Part shown: positions 1 through 7,870 of the stretch, piece after piece
How positions within the stretch are numbered: position 1 is the first letter of the stretch
How the letters are laid out: the number at the start of each line of letters is the position of its first letter
DNA from: an uncultured Roseicyclus sp.
GTDB lineage: Bacteria; Pseudomonadota; Alphaproteobacteria; Rhodobacterales; Rhodobacteraceae
Reading direction: 5' to 3'
NCBI GenBank assembly: GCA_947500415.1
Contig: CANMRT010000003.1
Location: 372,001-436,000, forward strand
DNA: 64,000 nt
Notes under the pieces: generated by a model
Databases searched by the model: none
Told to the model about the DNA's origin: nothing
What the model saw: only the letters and a program-made list of their open reading frames with translations
Made by a program: the position numbers and the translations under genes

Positions 1-187
1 ACTCGGCGGCTGGCCCGCGACGATCCAGTCCGAGCCATGGTGGGATTATCGCAAGACACCCCACACTTTCGAGTATGTCCTGCAAATCAGCGCAGAGCCC
101 AAATCCGGTTGGGGTGCCGACAGCCTGTTCCTTGCCCGTGCCTCCGATGACCCAACGAAATGGGCCATGGACGTCCAAATGTTCTAG
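1..187 (+). CDS. C-terminal fragment, DUF1963-like protein
   Basis: The window opens inside a gene: the frame beginning at base 2 stays open for 61 codons to TAG at 185-187. The visible tail holds LGGWPATIQSEPWW, then a strand-like YVLQISAEP and a GWGADSLFLARA segment before ending in WAMDVQMF. The order GGxP..IQ, then LQI, then a W-G-D/A-L-F block resembles the C-terminal half of DUF1963 (YwqG-like) proteins, whose function is unknown. The family call is tentative because the N-terminus is missing. The next gene starts 17 bp downstream on the same strand, so the two may be co-transcribed. Confidence 0.5.
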   Translation, partial: LGGWPATIQSEPWWDYRKTPHTFEYVLQISAEPKSGWGADSLFLARASDDPTKWAMDVQMF

Positions 188-204
188 GCAGTAGCCTCGC
201 AACT

Positions 205-1836
205 ATGACCTACGACACGATCATCATCGGGGCGGGCCTGTCCGGTCTGGTCGCCGCCCACCACGCGGCTGAGCGCGGCCGCAAAGTCGCTCTTCTCGAC
301 ATGGAAGGCCCGCAATCGCTTGGCGGTCAGGCGTGGTGGAGCCTGGGTGGCCTCTTCATGGTCGACACCCCCGAACAACGCCGCCTTGGCCTGCGCGACA
401 GCCGCGATCTGGCAGCCTCCGACTGGTTCGGCTCCGCCCAATTCGACCGCCCCGAGGATGCCATGCCAAAGGCCTGGGCCGAGGCCTATCTTGACTTCGC
501 CGCAGGCCCGATGCGCGACTACCTCCACAACCTAGGCCTGCGCTGGTTCCCCGTCGTCGGATGGGCCGAACGCGGCGGCGGCCACGCGGATGGCCACGGC
601 AACTCCATCCCCCGCTTCCACGTCACATGGGGCACGGGCACCGGCGTCGTGAAACCCTACGCCGAACGGGTCCAAGCACACCCCAACATCACCCTACACT
701 TCCGCCACCGCGTCACGTCGCTCATTATCGAAGGCGGCATTGTAAAAGGTGTCGAAGGAGAAACTCTCGCCGACGACCCCGCCGAACGGGGCCAAAGCAC
801 AAACCGCACCGTCACTGGCCAATTCAGCCTTCGCTCTGAAACGACTGCCATCACCACCGGCGGCATCGGCGGTAACCACGACCTCGTCCGCGAACATTGG
901 CCCACCGACCGCCTCGGCCCTCCTCCCATCCACATGATCTCCGGCGTGCCCGACTACGTCGACGGCCAGATGGCGAGCCAAGCCAAAGCCCAGGGCGCGG
1001 GCGCGATCAACGAAGACCGCATGTGGCACTACACCGAAGGCCTCCGGAACTACGATCCCATCTGGCCCAACCACGGCATCCGTATCCTGCCCGGCCCCTC
1101 GTCGATGTGGTTCGACGCCGAAGGCACCCGGATGGAGGCCCCCTGTTTCCCCGGCCACGATACGACAAGTACCCTCAAACGCATCCTGCAAACTGGCCAC
1201 GACCACAGCTGGTTCATCCTGACGCAAAGCATCATCGAAAAGGAATTCGCGCTCTCCGGCTCGGAACAAAACCCAGACCTCACCTCCGCCAAATGGCGCG
1301 CCGTCCTCAAGGAACGCCTGGGTAAAGGCGCCACCGCCGCCGTCGAAGCCTTCAAGGAAAAGGGTGAGGATTTCGTCGTCGCCACCGACCTCGACACCCT
1401 CATCGCGGGCATGAACAAGATCACCCCCCAGGCCCCCCTCGACCCGGCCAAAATCCGCGCCCAGATCGAGGCGCGTGATGCCCAGCTCACCAACAAGGTA
1501 TCCAAGGACGCGCAGATCAACGCGATCCGCGCCACCCGCAAATATATCGGCGACAAGCTGATACGCGCCGCAAAGCCGCACAAGATCCTCGACCCCGCCC
1601 ACGGCCCCCTCATCGCCGTGCGCCTCAACATCATCACCCGCAAATCGCTCGGCGGCCTGCACACCGACCTCTCCGGCCAATGTCTCCGCCCCGACGGCTC
1701 GCCCCTCCGCGGCCTCTTTGCAGCAGGCGAAGTCGCAGGCTTCGGCGGCGGCGGCTACCACGGCAACAACGCGCTGGAAGGCACCTTCCTCGGCGGCTGC
1801 ATCTTCTCAGGCAAGACCTTAGGCGAAACGCTCTAA
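205..1836 (+). CDS. FAD-dependent dehydrogenase (KsdD-like flavoprotein)
   Basis: Flavoprotein of 543 residues. A Rossmann FAD motif sits at the very start (IIIGAGLSGL, Gly9-Gly14) followed by a helix and DMEG, and the second half of the FAD site is near the C-terminus (LRGLFAAGEVAGFGGGG...NNALEGTFLGG). This two-part layout and the length match the putative FAD-binding dehydrogenases related to 3-ketosteroid delta-1-dehydrogenase and fumarate reductase flavoprotein subunits. The substrate cannot be read from sequence, and no steroid genes are nearby. An in-frame ATG lies 45 bp upstream (160) but overlaps the previous gene; the start at 205 places the FAD motif at the usual distance from the N-terminus. 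Confidence 0.85.
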   Translation: MTYDTIIIGAGLSGLVAAHHAAERGRKVALLDMEGPQSLGGQAWWSLGGLFMVDTPEQRRLGLRDSRDLAASDWFGSAQFDRPEDAMPKAWAEAYLDFAAGPMRDYLHNLGLRWFPVVGWAERGGGHADGHGNSIPRFHVTWGTGTGVVKPYAERVQAHPNITLHFRHRVTSLIIEGGIVKGVEGETLADDPAERGQSTNRTVTGQFSLRSETTAITTGGIGGNHDLVREHWPTDRLGPPPIHMISGVPDYVDGQMASQAKAQGAGAINEDRMWHYTEGLRNYDPIWPNHGIRILPGPSSMWFDAEGTRMEAPCFPGHDTTSTLKRILQTGHDHSWFILTQSIIEKEFALSGSEQNPDLTSAKWRAVLKERLGKGATAAVEAFKEKGEDFVVATDLDTLIAGMNKITPQAPLDPAKIRAQIEARDAQLTNKVSKDAQINAIRATRKYIGDKLIRAAKPHKILDPAHGPLIAVRLNIITRKSLGGLHTDLSGQCLRPDGSPLRGLFAAGEVAGFGGGGYHGNNALEGTFLGGCIFSGKTLGETL

Positions 1837-1979
1837 CGCCCTGCCCCTTATCCGGGCCATACAACTCAGCAGACAGGCGATCTTTTTCCTAAGAAAAAGC
1901 GCCGGGGAGGCAGCGCCTCCGTTCCGGCCACGGGCCAGACCACCGCCCGCCCACAATATCCCAATGTAAAGACCTGAAA

Positions 1980-1999
1980 ACCTGCACAAGACCTGCACA
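1980..1999 (+). promoter_or_regulatory. ACCTGCACA direct repeat upstream of creD
   Basis: ACCTGCACA occurs at 1980-1988 and 1991-1999, an 11-bp period, with a third partial ACCTG at 1972. The repeats end 60 bp before the creD start. The spacing of one helical turn suggests an activator or repressor site, but it does not match the enterobacterial CreB tag (two TTCAC half-sites). Upstream, hairpins CTTTTTC/GAAAAAG (1882-1899) and GGAGGC/GCCTCC (1906-1920) fill the rest of the gap. Confidence 0.25.
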
Positions 2000-2058
2000 C
2001 GCCCGCGCGTCAGTGTCCCTAGGGTCGGCCCCAGACTGCCCCAACCAAGGACCCATAC

Positions 2059-3504
2059 ATGCGCTCCCTCGGCACCCGTTTTCTGATCGTCGGCCTCCTC
2101 GCCGTCTTGATGTTCATCCCCACCTTCTTCGTCTCCCTCGTGGTCGAGGAACGCGATTACCTCGCCCAACAAACCATCCGTGACATTGGCCGCGAATGGG
2201 GCGGCGAACAGCTTCTCTCGGGCCCCGTCCTGATCCTGCCGGTCCAAGGCACCTTCCAGGTCAACGAGACCTTCACCGTCACAGACCCCGAAACCGGCGA
2301 GGAAACCGAGGAAACCCGCCAGGTCCCCCGCATCCGGCGCACCGACGCCATCTTCCTGCTGCCTGAGGACTTCACCCTCGACCTGTCTACCGAGACCGAG
2401 ATCCGTTCCCGCGGCCTCTTCGATGTGCCCGTCTTCCAGGCGCTTGCAACCATGGGCCTGACCTACGACCTCGACGCGGCCGAAGACCTGATCCGCTCCA
2501 ACGAGGAAATCCTATGGTCTGAGGCATCCCTCCGCCTCACCGTTTCCGACAACCGCGCGCTGCGCGGCGTGGCGGACCTTCAGACCGGCACCGACACGAT
2601 CCAACTGGAACCCCGCGCCGATGGCCAAGCGGGCGTCATTGCCGCCCTCGGCGATCCCCGGGGGCATGACGGCTACACGCTCACCCTCGGCTTCAACGGC
2701 GCCGATACGCTGCGCGCCACACCGATGGGCCGACAATCCACCGTGACGATCACCTCCGACTGGCCTCACCCGAGCTTCACCGGAGCCTTTCTGCCCAACA
2801 CGCGTGAGATCACGGAGGATGGCTTCACCGCCACATGGGACATCCCCCACCTCGCACGTCCCCTCCCGCAAGCCTCGCGGCAGGACCATGACGCCACCGC
2901 CCGGCAACAATCCGCATTCGGTGTGCAGTATTTCCAACCCAACGATTTCTACCAAAAGGCCTACCGCGCCGCCCGCTACGGTATCTTGTTCGTGGCGCTG
3001 ACCTTCCTGACCGTCCTGCTGATCGAAGGGGCCACCAAACGCCCGACCCATCCGGTGCAATACATCCTCATCGGCCTCGCGCAGTCGACCTTCGTGCTTC
3101 TCATGGTCTCCTACGCCGAACAAATCGGCTTTGGCGCGGCCTATCTGCTCTCCTCCGGTGCCACGACTGCGCTCTTGACCCTCTTCGGCCTCGTGGGCCT
3201 CAAACTCGGCATCCGCACGCTGATCCTTGGCCTCATGCTCGCGATCACCTACGCGGTCCTCTACCTGATCCTGCAATCGGCCGACTACGCGCTTCTCGCA
3301 GGCTCCACCCTCGCCTTCTTCGCCCTGGCTCTGACGATGTACATGACCCGGAACGAGGATTGGTACAGCCCTCCCCGGGACCCGTCGAAGACGATCTTCG
3401 GCACCCCGCGCCACGGCCACCCCCAGAGTCCACCGCGTCCCCAGCAGAAGACCCAGGCACAAGACGCCCCACAGGCGCCGCCCGAGCTCCCCGCGTCTCC
3501 CTAA
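2059..3504 (+). CDS. creD: Inner membrane protein CreD
   Basis: 481-residue inner membrane protein. One N-terminal membrane helix (about residues 7-29, FLIVGLLAVLMFIPTFFVSL) is followed by ERDYLAQQTIRDIGREWGGEQLLSGPVLILPV, the hallmark opening of the CreD family, then a large periplasmic domain (about 30-300) and a cluster of hydrophobic helices from about 305 to 430. The tail after 435 is proline- and glutamine-rich. CreD belongs to a cell-envelope stress regulon in enterobacteria (CreBC); no creB or creC neighbour is visible here, so its control in this organism is unknown. A family member by sequence; role inferred. Confidence 0.92.
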   Translation: MRSLGTRFLIVGLLAVLMFIPTFFVSLVVEERDYLAQQTIRDIGREWGGEQLLSGPVLILPVQGTFQVNETFTVTDPETGEETEETRQVPRIRRTDAIFLLPEDFTLDLSTETEIRSRGLFDVPVFQALATMGLTYDLDAAEDLIRSNEEILWSEASLRLTVSDNRALRGVADLQTGTDTIQLEPRADGQAGVIAALGDPRGHDGYTLTLGFNGADTLRATPMGRQSTVTITSDWPHPSFTGAFLPNTREITEDGFTATWDIPHLARPLPQASRQDHDATARQQSAFGVQYFQPNDFYQKAYRAARYGILFVALTFLTVLLIEGATKRPTHPVQYILIGLAQSTFVLLMVSYAEQIGFGAAYLLSSGATTALLTLFGLVGLKLGIRTLILGLMLAITYAVLYLILQSADYALLAGSTLAFFALALTMYMTRNEDWYSPPRDPSKTIFGTPRHGHPQSPPRPQQKTQAQDAPQAPPELPASP

Positions 3505-3509
3505 AGAGT

Positions 3510-3594
3510 TTCGGGTTTCCATCCAAACGTTCATCGCGTTTCGCGTTCGACCGAAGGGAGAGGCAGCGAATACGCGATACGATTGAAACCCGAA
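3510..3594 (+). other. Long-range inverted repeat, possible structured RNA
   Basis: Six bases after the creD stop, TTCGGGTTTC (3510-3519) is perfectly complementary to GAAACCCGAA (3585-3594). Inside this stem a second pair, ATCGCGT and ACGCGAT, brackets TTCG/CGAA. The strong terminator at 3648-3686 follows, so a separate transcript of about 175 nt is possible. It does not carry the conserved loops of SRP RNA, 6S RNA, tmRNA or RNase P that I can recognise. It could equally be a 3' UTR structure of creD. Confidence 0.3.
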
Positions 3595-3647
3595 GCGCGT
3601 GACGAAGCTCCTAAGCGGCAGGCGCGTGCCCCATATCTTCTGCCCAC

Positions 3648-3686
3648 TGGCCCCGAGGTTTGTCCTTACCTCGGGGCCATTTTTTT
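3648..3686 (+). terminator. Strong intrinsic terminator
   Basis: TGGCCCCGAGGT (3648-3659) and ACCTCGGGGCCA (3668-3679) form a perfect 12-bp stem with an 8-nt loop, followed by seven T (3680-3686). The T tract is on the plus strand, so it ends transcription from creD or from a small RNA in the gap. Confidence 0.9.
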
Positions 3687-3714
3687 CGATCTTTCGCATC
3701 TCTGCACGAACCCC

Positions 3715-3742
3715 GTAGGGTGCGTGAAACCCACCATGCCCG
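3715..3742 (+). repeat. Dispersed palindromic repeat, copy 1
   Basis: GTAGGGTGCGTGAAACCCACC and the next few bases match a second copy at 46264-46291 at 23 of 28 positions. The GGGTG...CACCC-like arms make it weakly palindromic. It lies 11 bp before the start of the DUF1989 gene. It looks like a short extragenic repeat family rather than part of a gene. Confidence 0.5.
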
Positions 3743-3752
3743 GATCACCGCC

Positions 3753-4607
3753 ATGCCCAACCGCCGCCCCAAGCAATCCACACCGCCCGCCGATGCGGAA
3801 GCCCGCCGCGCCATCGCGCCGGTCGTCTGCTACCCGCCCGAAACGCTGCCCCAACCCTCGAGCCTGGGCCCCGCCACACCAACGGGCCCGGTCGCCACAT
3901 CCATCGCCCGACCGCGCGAAGCCGCCACGTTCCGTGCCCGTGCAGGCCAGACCATCCGCATCACCTCCGTCGACGGGCCCCAGGTCGGCGACCTGAACCT
4001 CTGGAACGCGAATAACCTGTCGGAGCGCTTCTTCTCCGGCAAGACCCGCGCGCTCCACGGCACCCACGTCACCACCGGCGATGTGCTCTGGTCCAACCTG
4101 CCCCACCTGCGCGCCATGGCGACGGTCACCCATGACAGCCTCGACTGGTACGGCATCGACGAATACGGCGGCGCGGTACACGATGTCATCGGCACCCGCT
4201 GCGACCCCTACACCAACGCCCTCCTGAACTCGGGCGACCAGTATCACCACTGTTGCCATTCCAACCTCACCCGCGCGCTCGCGGACGAGACCGGCCTGCC
4301 GCTGCACGAGGCCGAACTTCTTGTACATGATGTCCTCAACGTCTTCATGTGCACCGGCTTCACCCGCGACACGGGTCAGTACTTCATGAAGGCCTCCCCC
4401 GTCCGTCCCGGCGACAGGCTCGAATTCAGGGCCGAGATCGACCTCCTCGGCGCCCTCTCCGCCTGCCCGGGCGGCGATTGCGGGGCCGAGCATTCGTCAG
4501 ATGTGACGCCGTGCTATCCGCTCAAGGTCGAGGTCTTCGACACGGCCCAAACCGCCGCGCATCAATCGTCGCCCGCAAACCCCTACGACCGCACCCACGG
4601 CCGTTAG
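3753..4607 (+). CDS. DUF1989 (urea-carboxylase-associated) family protein
   Basis: 284-residue protein of the DUF1989 family, whose members are often found beside urea carboxylase and related nitrogen-compound genes. Visible hallmarks are the RAGQTIRITSVDGPQVGDLNLWNANN region (about 65-90), SGKTRALHGTHVTTGD, the His/Cys stretch YHHCCHSNLTRAL (about 165-178), NVFMCTGF and CPGGDCGAEHSSD (about 245-257). The conserved His and Cys residues suggest a metal site. The N-terminal 50 residues are low complexity. No urea carboxylase is present here; the adjacent cysteine hydrolase and, further away, creatinase hint at amide/urea chemistry, but that is inference. Start chosen at ATG 3753 because an earlier frame-open ATG (3660) lies in the terminator. 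Confidence 0.8.
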   Translation: MPNRRPKQSTPPADAEARRAIAPVVCYPPETLPQPSSLGPATPTGPVATSIARPREAATFRARAGQTIRITSVDGPQVGDLNLWNANNLSERFFSGKTRALHGTHVTTGDVLWSNLPHLRAMATVTHDSLDWYGIDEYGGAVHDVIGTRCDPYTNALLNSGDQYHHCCHSNLTRALADETGLPLHEAELLVHDVLNVFMCTGFTRDTGQYFMKASPVRPGDRLEFRAEIDLLGALSACPGGDCGAEHSSDVTPCYPLKVEVFDTAQTAAHQSSPANPYDRTHGR

Positions 4608-4660
4608 TCTCATATCAAAGTTCGTGAGTAACAGTGGTCGCCCAATGCCCAGATCAAACT

Positions 4661-4728
4661 GTGACCATCTGGACGCTTTTTTTCCGAAAACTCTGACCAG
4701 ATGAACGCATTTGCGACCAGATGGTCAC
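4661..4728. repeat. 16-bp inverted repeat with internal direct repeat
   Basis: GTGACCATCTGG (4661-4672) is the exact reverse complement of CCAGATGGTCAC (4717-4728), and the match extends to 15 of 16 bases. A third partial copy, GACCAGATG (4695-4703), lies exactly 20 bp before GACCAGATG at 4715-4723. The right arm overlaps the stop codon of the minus-strand cysteine hydrolase, and a seven-T run follows the left arm. It lies between two convergent genes; it may be a bidirectional transcription end or a protein-binding array. Confidence 0.5.
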
Positions 4729-5345
4729 TGTTCGCGCATCGCCGCCTGCACCTCTGACAGCGACCGCACCGCACCCGTTTGCAGGTATTCCATCGCCCGC
4801 AAAGCTGCCTCATGGGCCTCCACGCTCGACCCAGCCACGCAATCCTCGATCACCCGGCAGAAATAGTCGCTCTGGTGCCCATCGACAAAGGTATAGTGCA
4901 CACAAACGTCGGTTAGTCCGCCGACAAGGATCAACGTGTCGATCTTCAACCCCTTGAGATATATCTCGAAATCCGTGCCAAAGAACGCCGAATACCGCCG
5001 CTTGCGGATTACGATATCATCAGCGCGCACATCCATCTGCTCCACCGCCAGCGCCGTTTTCGGATTGTCCTCCAGGCAATGCACATCCTCATCGCCGTCC
5101 AGCTCTCGCCCAAAATCCACGCCGCTGGGGTGATGGACTTCCTGAATGAAGATGACGGGAATGCCACACTCGCGCGCCGCATCAATAGCACCCCGCGCCG
5201 CTTCCATCCGATCCCGGTACCCCGGCATGTTATCGATGGACCGAACTTCACTTGCGTCGATGAAGGTAGAGGATTGAATATCCACAACAATCAGCGCCGC
5301 ACGCCCTTCGATCAAACTACGTTCGACCTTGTTCAAATTCGCCAT
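4725..5345 (-). CDS. Isochorismatase-family cysteine hydrolase
   Basis: 206-residue hydrolase with the complete catalytic triad of the isochorismatase-like superfamily: Asp22 in ALIVVDIQ, Lys115 in VIRKRRYSAF, and the nucleophile Cys148 in LVGGLTDVCVHYT with the usual preceding cis-peptide region. Members hydrolyse amides such as nicotinamide, N-carbamoylsarcosine, biuret or ureidoacrylate; the exact substrate is not readable. The nearby DUF1989 protein and the creatinase at 31.8 kb would fit an N-carbamoyl or urea-type substrate, but this is speculation. The start at 5345 (MANLN) gives a normal family length; the frame runs further upstream but through non-conserved, Arg-rich sequence. Confidence 0.85.
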   Translation of the reverse strand: MANLNKVERSLIEGRAALIVVDIQSSTFIDASEVRSIDNMPGYRDRMEAARGAIDAARECGIPVIFIQEVHHPSGVDFGRELDGDEDVHCLEDNPKTALAVEQMDVRADDIVIRKRRYSAFFGTDFEIYLKGLKIDTLILVGGLTDVCVHYTFVDGHQSDYFCRVIEDCVAGSSVEAHEAALRAMEYLQTGAVRSLSEVQAAMREQ

Positions 5346-5528
5346 TCTTTGTGTCCATTCGTTGCCGACAATCGCATCTCGCAGAAATCCGCTGACACAT
5401 GCAAATTTTCTCTTGATCCGACTCACCCTTTGCCTCAAACGCCGCCGCATAGACGCCAACGCACGCGCCTCTGTCACGGGTGGTAAGTCGGTTGCTCCAA
5501 CGCTTCGGGGCCCGGGATAACCATCGCA

Positions 5529-5585
5529 GTTACGTAGCGACGGTAACGTCTCCCTTTGAACGCAAGACGCCCCTTCAGTGGGGGC
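5529..5585 (+). promoter_or_regulatory. Three stacked hairpins in decarboxylase leader
   Basis: Just before the decarboxylase RBS three stems follow each other without gaps: GTTAC/GTAAC (5529-5547), CGTCT/AGACG (5547-5569) and GCCCC/GGGGC (5569-5585). The last is close to the GGAG ribosome site at about 5598. Alphaproteobacterial ornithine decarboxylase genes are known to carry the speF leader RNA (Rfam speF motif), and this region is in the right place, but I could not verify its consensus by eye. A polyamine- or attenuation-type control is therefore only inferred. Confidence 0.45.
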
Positions 5586-5607
5586 TTTCGATCTCTTGGA
5601 GAACGTG

Positions 5608-6777
5608 ATGACCGCTACTTTCACCGCCCTTTCGGGCGCGCAATCCGTATCTGTATCCCGCGCTGAAACCTATGCTCGTGCGCATAGCTTCGAACGCCCA
5701 ACGCTGATCCTCGACGTGGATCGTGTTGCGCAGCAATATCAGGCACTGAAGTCCGGCCTCGGTCACGCGCACATCCACTATGCCGTGAAGGCAAACCCAC
5801 AGCCCGAGATCCTGAAGCGCCTTGTCGCGCTCGGCTCAGGCTTCGACGCCGCATCGCGCCACGAGATCCAGATTTGCCTCGATGCCGGTGCCGCGCCCGC
5901 GCACATCTCTTTCGGCAACACGGTCAAGAAGCCGTCCGACATCGCCTTCGCCCATTCCGTCGGCGTCGATGTCTTCGCGGCAGATGCATCGGAAGAGCTT
6001 GAAAAGATTGCGGAACACGCCCCCGGCGCGCAGGTCTACATCCGCCTTTTGGTCGATGCGTCCGGCGCAGACTGGCCGCTGACCCGCAAGTTCGGCACCA
6101 CACGCGACAATGCAATTGCCTTGATGCACGAGGCCAGCGCATTGGGCCTGCGCCCCGTTGGCCTGTCGTTCCACGTGGGCTCCCAAACCCGCGATCCGGC
6201 CATGTGGGCGCCGGTGCTCGATGGCATCGCACAGGTCTGGAAAATGGCGCTGGACCAGGGTTTTGCCCTGGACCTGCTGAATATCGGCGGCGGTTTCCCG
6301 GCCTTCTATGGTGACGACATTCCCCACCCCACGCCCTACGCCGCAAAGGTCATGGAGCTTGTGTATGCCCGCTTCGGCGATGTCCCCCGCATCATGGCCG
6401 AGCCAGGCCGTGGCCTGGTGGCCGAGGCCGGCATGATCGCCGCCGAGGTCCTTCTGGTCTCGCGTAAGTCGTCCGACGACCTGCACCGCTGGGTCTATTT
6501 GGATATCGGCAAGTTCTCCGGCCTGGCCGAGACGATGGACGAAGCCATCCGCTACCAATTCGCCACCGACCGCGACCATGAGACGACGGGTCCGTGCATC
6601 CTAGCGGGCCCCTCGTGCGACAGTGCTGACGTGCTCTACGAAAAGCGTCCCGTGGCCCTTCCGCTCGGCCTCAAATCCGGCGATCGCATCTGGATCCGCA
6701 ACTGCGGCGCCTACACGACGACCTACGCCTCGATCGGCTTCAACGGCTTCCCGCCACTGGATGTCGTGGTTCTCTGA
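5608..6777 (+). CDS. Ornithine/lysine decarboxylase, PLP fold III
   Basis: 389-residue fold-III PLP enzyme of the ornithine/diaminopimelate/arginine decarboxylase group. The PLP lysine is Lys61 in IHYAVKANPQPEIL. Other family blocks are GFDAASRHEI, LSFHVGSQTRDP, the phosphate-binding NIGGGFPAFYG (about 222), AEPGRGLVAEAG (about 268), GPSCDSADVL with the active-site Cys, and NCGAYTTTYAS. The short length and the CDSAD motif fit eukaryotic-type ornithine (or ornithine/lysine) decarboxylases that make putrescine or cadaverine rather than LysA. ATG 5608 is preceded by TTGGAG. It has its own structured leader and is divergent from the cysteine hydrolase. Confidence 0.88.
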   Translation: MTATFTALSGAQSVSVSRAETYARAHSFERPTLILDVDRVAQQYQALKSGLGHAHIHYAVKANPQPEILKRLVALGSGFDAASRHEIQICLDAGAAPAHISFGNTVKKPSDIAFAHSVGVDVFAADASEELEKIAEHAPGAQVYIRLLVDASGADWPLTRKFGTTRDNAIALMHEASALGLRPVGLSFHVGSQTRDPAMWAPVLDGIAQVWKMALDQGFALDLLNIGGGFPAFYGDDIPHPTPYAAKVMELVYARFGDVPRIMAEPGRGLVAEAGMIAAEVLLVSRKSSDDLHRWVYLDIGKFSGLAETMDEAIRYQFATDRDHETTGPCILAGPSCDSADVLYEKRPVALPLGLKSGDRIWIRNCGAYTTTYASIGFNGFPPLDVVVL

Positions 6778-6898
6778 CCCGAGGCACCAATGCGCCCGAG
6801 AACGTCCCGGGCGTGCATCTCCACCAGCGCGGACACGGGCCTGCGCGCGGTGGAGACAGCAGCGTCGGAACCGGACGGGAGGCCGGTTTCGACGCCCG

Positions 6899-7870
6899 CT
6901 ATCCGTAGATCTCAACCGCAGCCCATTGCTCAGGCGCATAGCGCGCGCCATGGGCAAATCCGACTGGCAATACGCGTTCAATCTCAGCCAAATCGTCGGC
7001 GGTTAGGGTGATCTCGGCCCCTTGGACTAACTCCGCCAAATGCCCTGCTGACCGTGTGCCGGGGATCGGGATCACATGTTCCCCCTGCGCCAGAACCCAA
7101 GCCAAAGTTACTGCAGCGGTGGACCATTCGCGCGTCGCACACCAAGCCTTGAACCCCTCAATCGCCTGCATATTCGCCGGGTAGTTTGGATCCATAAATC
7201 TTGGCTGTTTCTTGCGGAAATCGCCATCAGGAAACGCTTCTCGCCCTGGGAAATGGTCGCTCAACACGCCCCGCCCCAACGGTGAGAATGCTACGAACGT
7301 GACGCCCAATTCAGCACAGGCCTGAATCATGCCCAGTTCAGGCTGGCGCGACCAAAGGGAATATTCCGATTGCACCGCAGCCACAGGGCATACCGCATGA
7401 GCGCGCCGCAGAGTCGCCGGCGAGATCTCCGAAAAACCGATCCCCCCGATCAACCCTTCCTCCACAAAACCGGCCAGCGTTTCCGCGACCTCTTCCACGG
7501 GCCGCGCATGTTCGCGCCGATGAACGTAGAACAACTCGACCGAGCTGCGCCCGAGCCGCTCCAGCGATCCTTCCAGCGAGCGTCGCAAATCGCTTGCCGC
7601 GTTACTGAAATGCCGTTCCGGTTGCGTGTAGATCCCGGCCTTTGTGGCTAGAGTCACCTGCGCACCGCTGTCTTTCAGGAATTGTCCAAGGACTCGTTCA
7701 CATACACCGCCCCCGTAGATTTCGGCGACATCCCAATGCGTGACACCCAGGTCCAGCGCGGCCTGCAAGCAGGCGAAACTCTCTGCTTCCGAAGTCTCGC
7801 CGTAAATTCCCCCGAAACTCATGCAGCCAAGGCCGATGGGGCCAACCGAATGCCCTGCCAAAGACCTCAT
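6899..7870 (-). CDS. Aldo/keto reductase
   Basis: 323-residue NADPH-dependent oxidoreductase with the (beta/alpha)8 aldo/keto reductase signature. The catalytic tetrad is visible: Asp47 and Tyr52 in [12 protein letters not shown], Lys77 in LATKAGIY, and His in LFYVHRREH (about 117). The cofactor region reads [12 protein letters not shown] and later [14 protein letters not shown]. It resembles the Tas/YhdN-type reductases acting on aldehydes; the true substrate is unknown. Its ATG overlaps the TGA of deoD (ATGA), so it is translationally coupled to deoD and may reduce or detoxify an aldehyde from nucleoside sugars. Confidence 0.85.
   Translation of the reverse strand: MRSLAGHSVGPIGLGCMSFGGIYGETSEAESFACLQAALDLGVTHWDVAEIYGGGVCERVLGQFLKDSGAQVTLATKAGIYTQPERHFSNAASDLRRSLEGSLERLGRSSVELFYVHRREHARPVEEVAETLAGFVEEGLIGGIGFSEISPATLRRAHAVCPVAAVQSEYSLWSRQPELGMIQACAELGVTFVAFSPLGRGVLSDHFPGREAFPDGDFRKKQPRFMDPNYPANMQAIEGFKAWCATREWSTAAVTLAWVLAQGEHVIPIPGTRSAGHLAELVQGAEITLTADDLAEIERVLPVGFAHGARYAPEQWAAVEIYG

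Noticed and set aside
694-1761. Long minus-strand open frame of 355 codons opposite the FAD dehydrogenase
   Set aside because: Its reading is the antisense of a conserved flavoprotein with complete motifs; composition is Gly/Val/Ala/Asp-rich without domains. GC-rich genomes commonly give such shadows.
2512-3699. 395-codon minus-strand frame covering creD and the terminator
   Set aside because: It runs through a strong plus-strand terminator and the CreD coding region and has no recognisable protein features.
6790-7011. 73-codon plus-strand ORF after the decarboxylase
   Set aside because: Overlaps the conserved C-terminus of the aldo/keto reductase on the other strand and is Arg/Ser-rich without motif.
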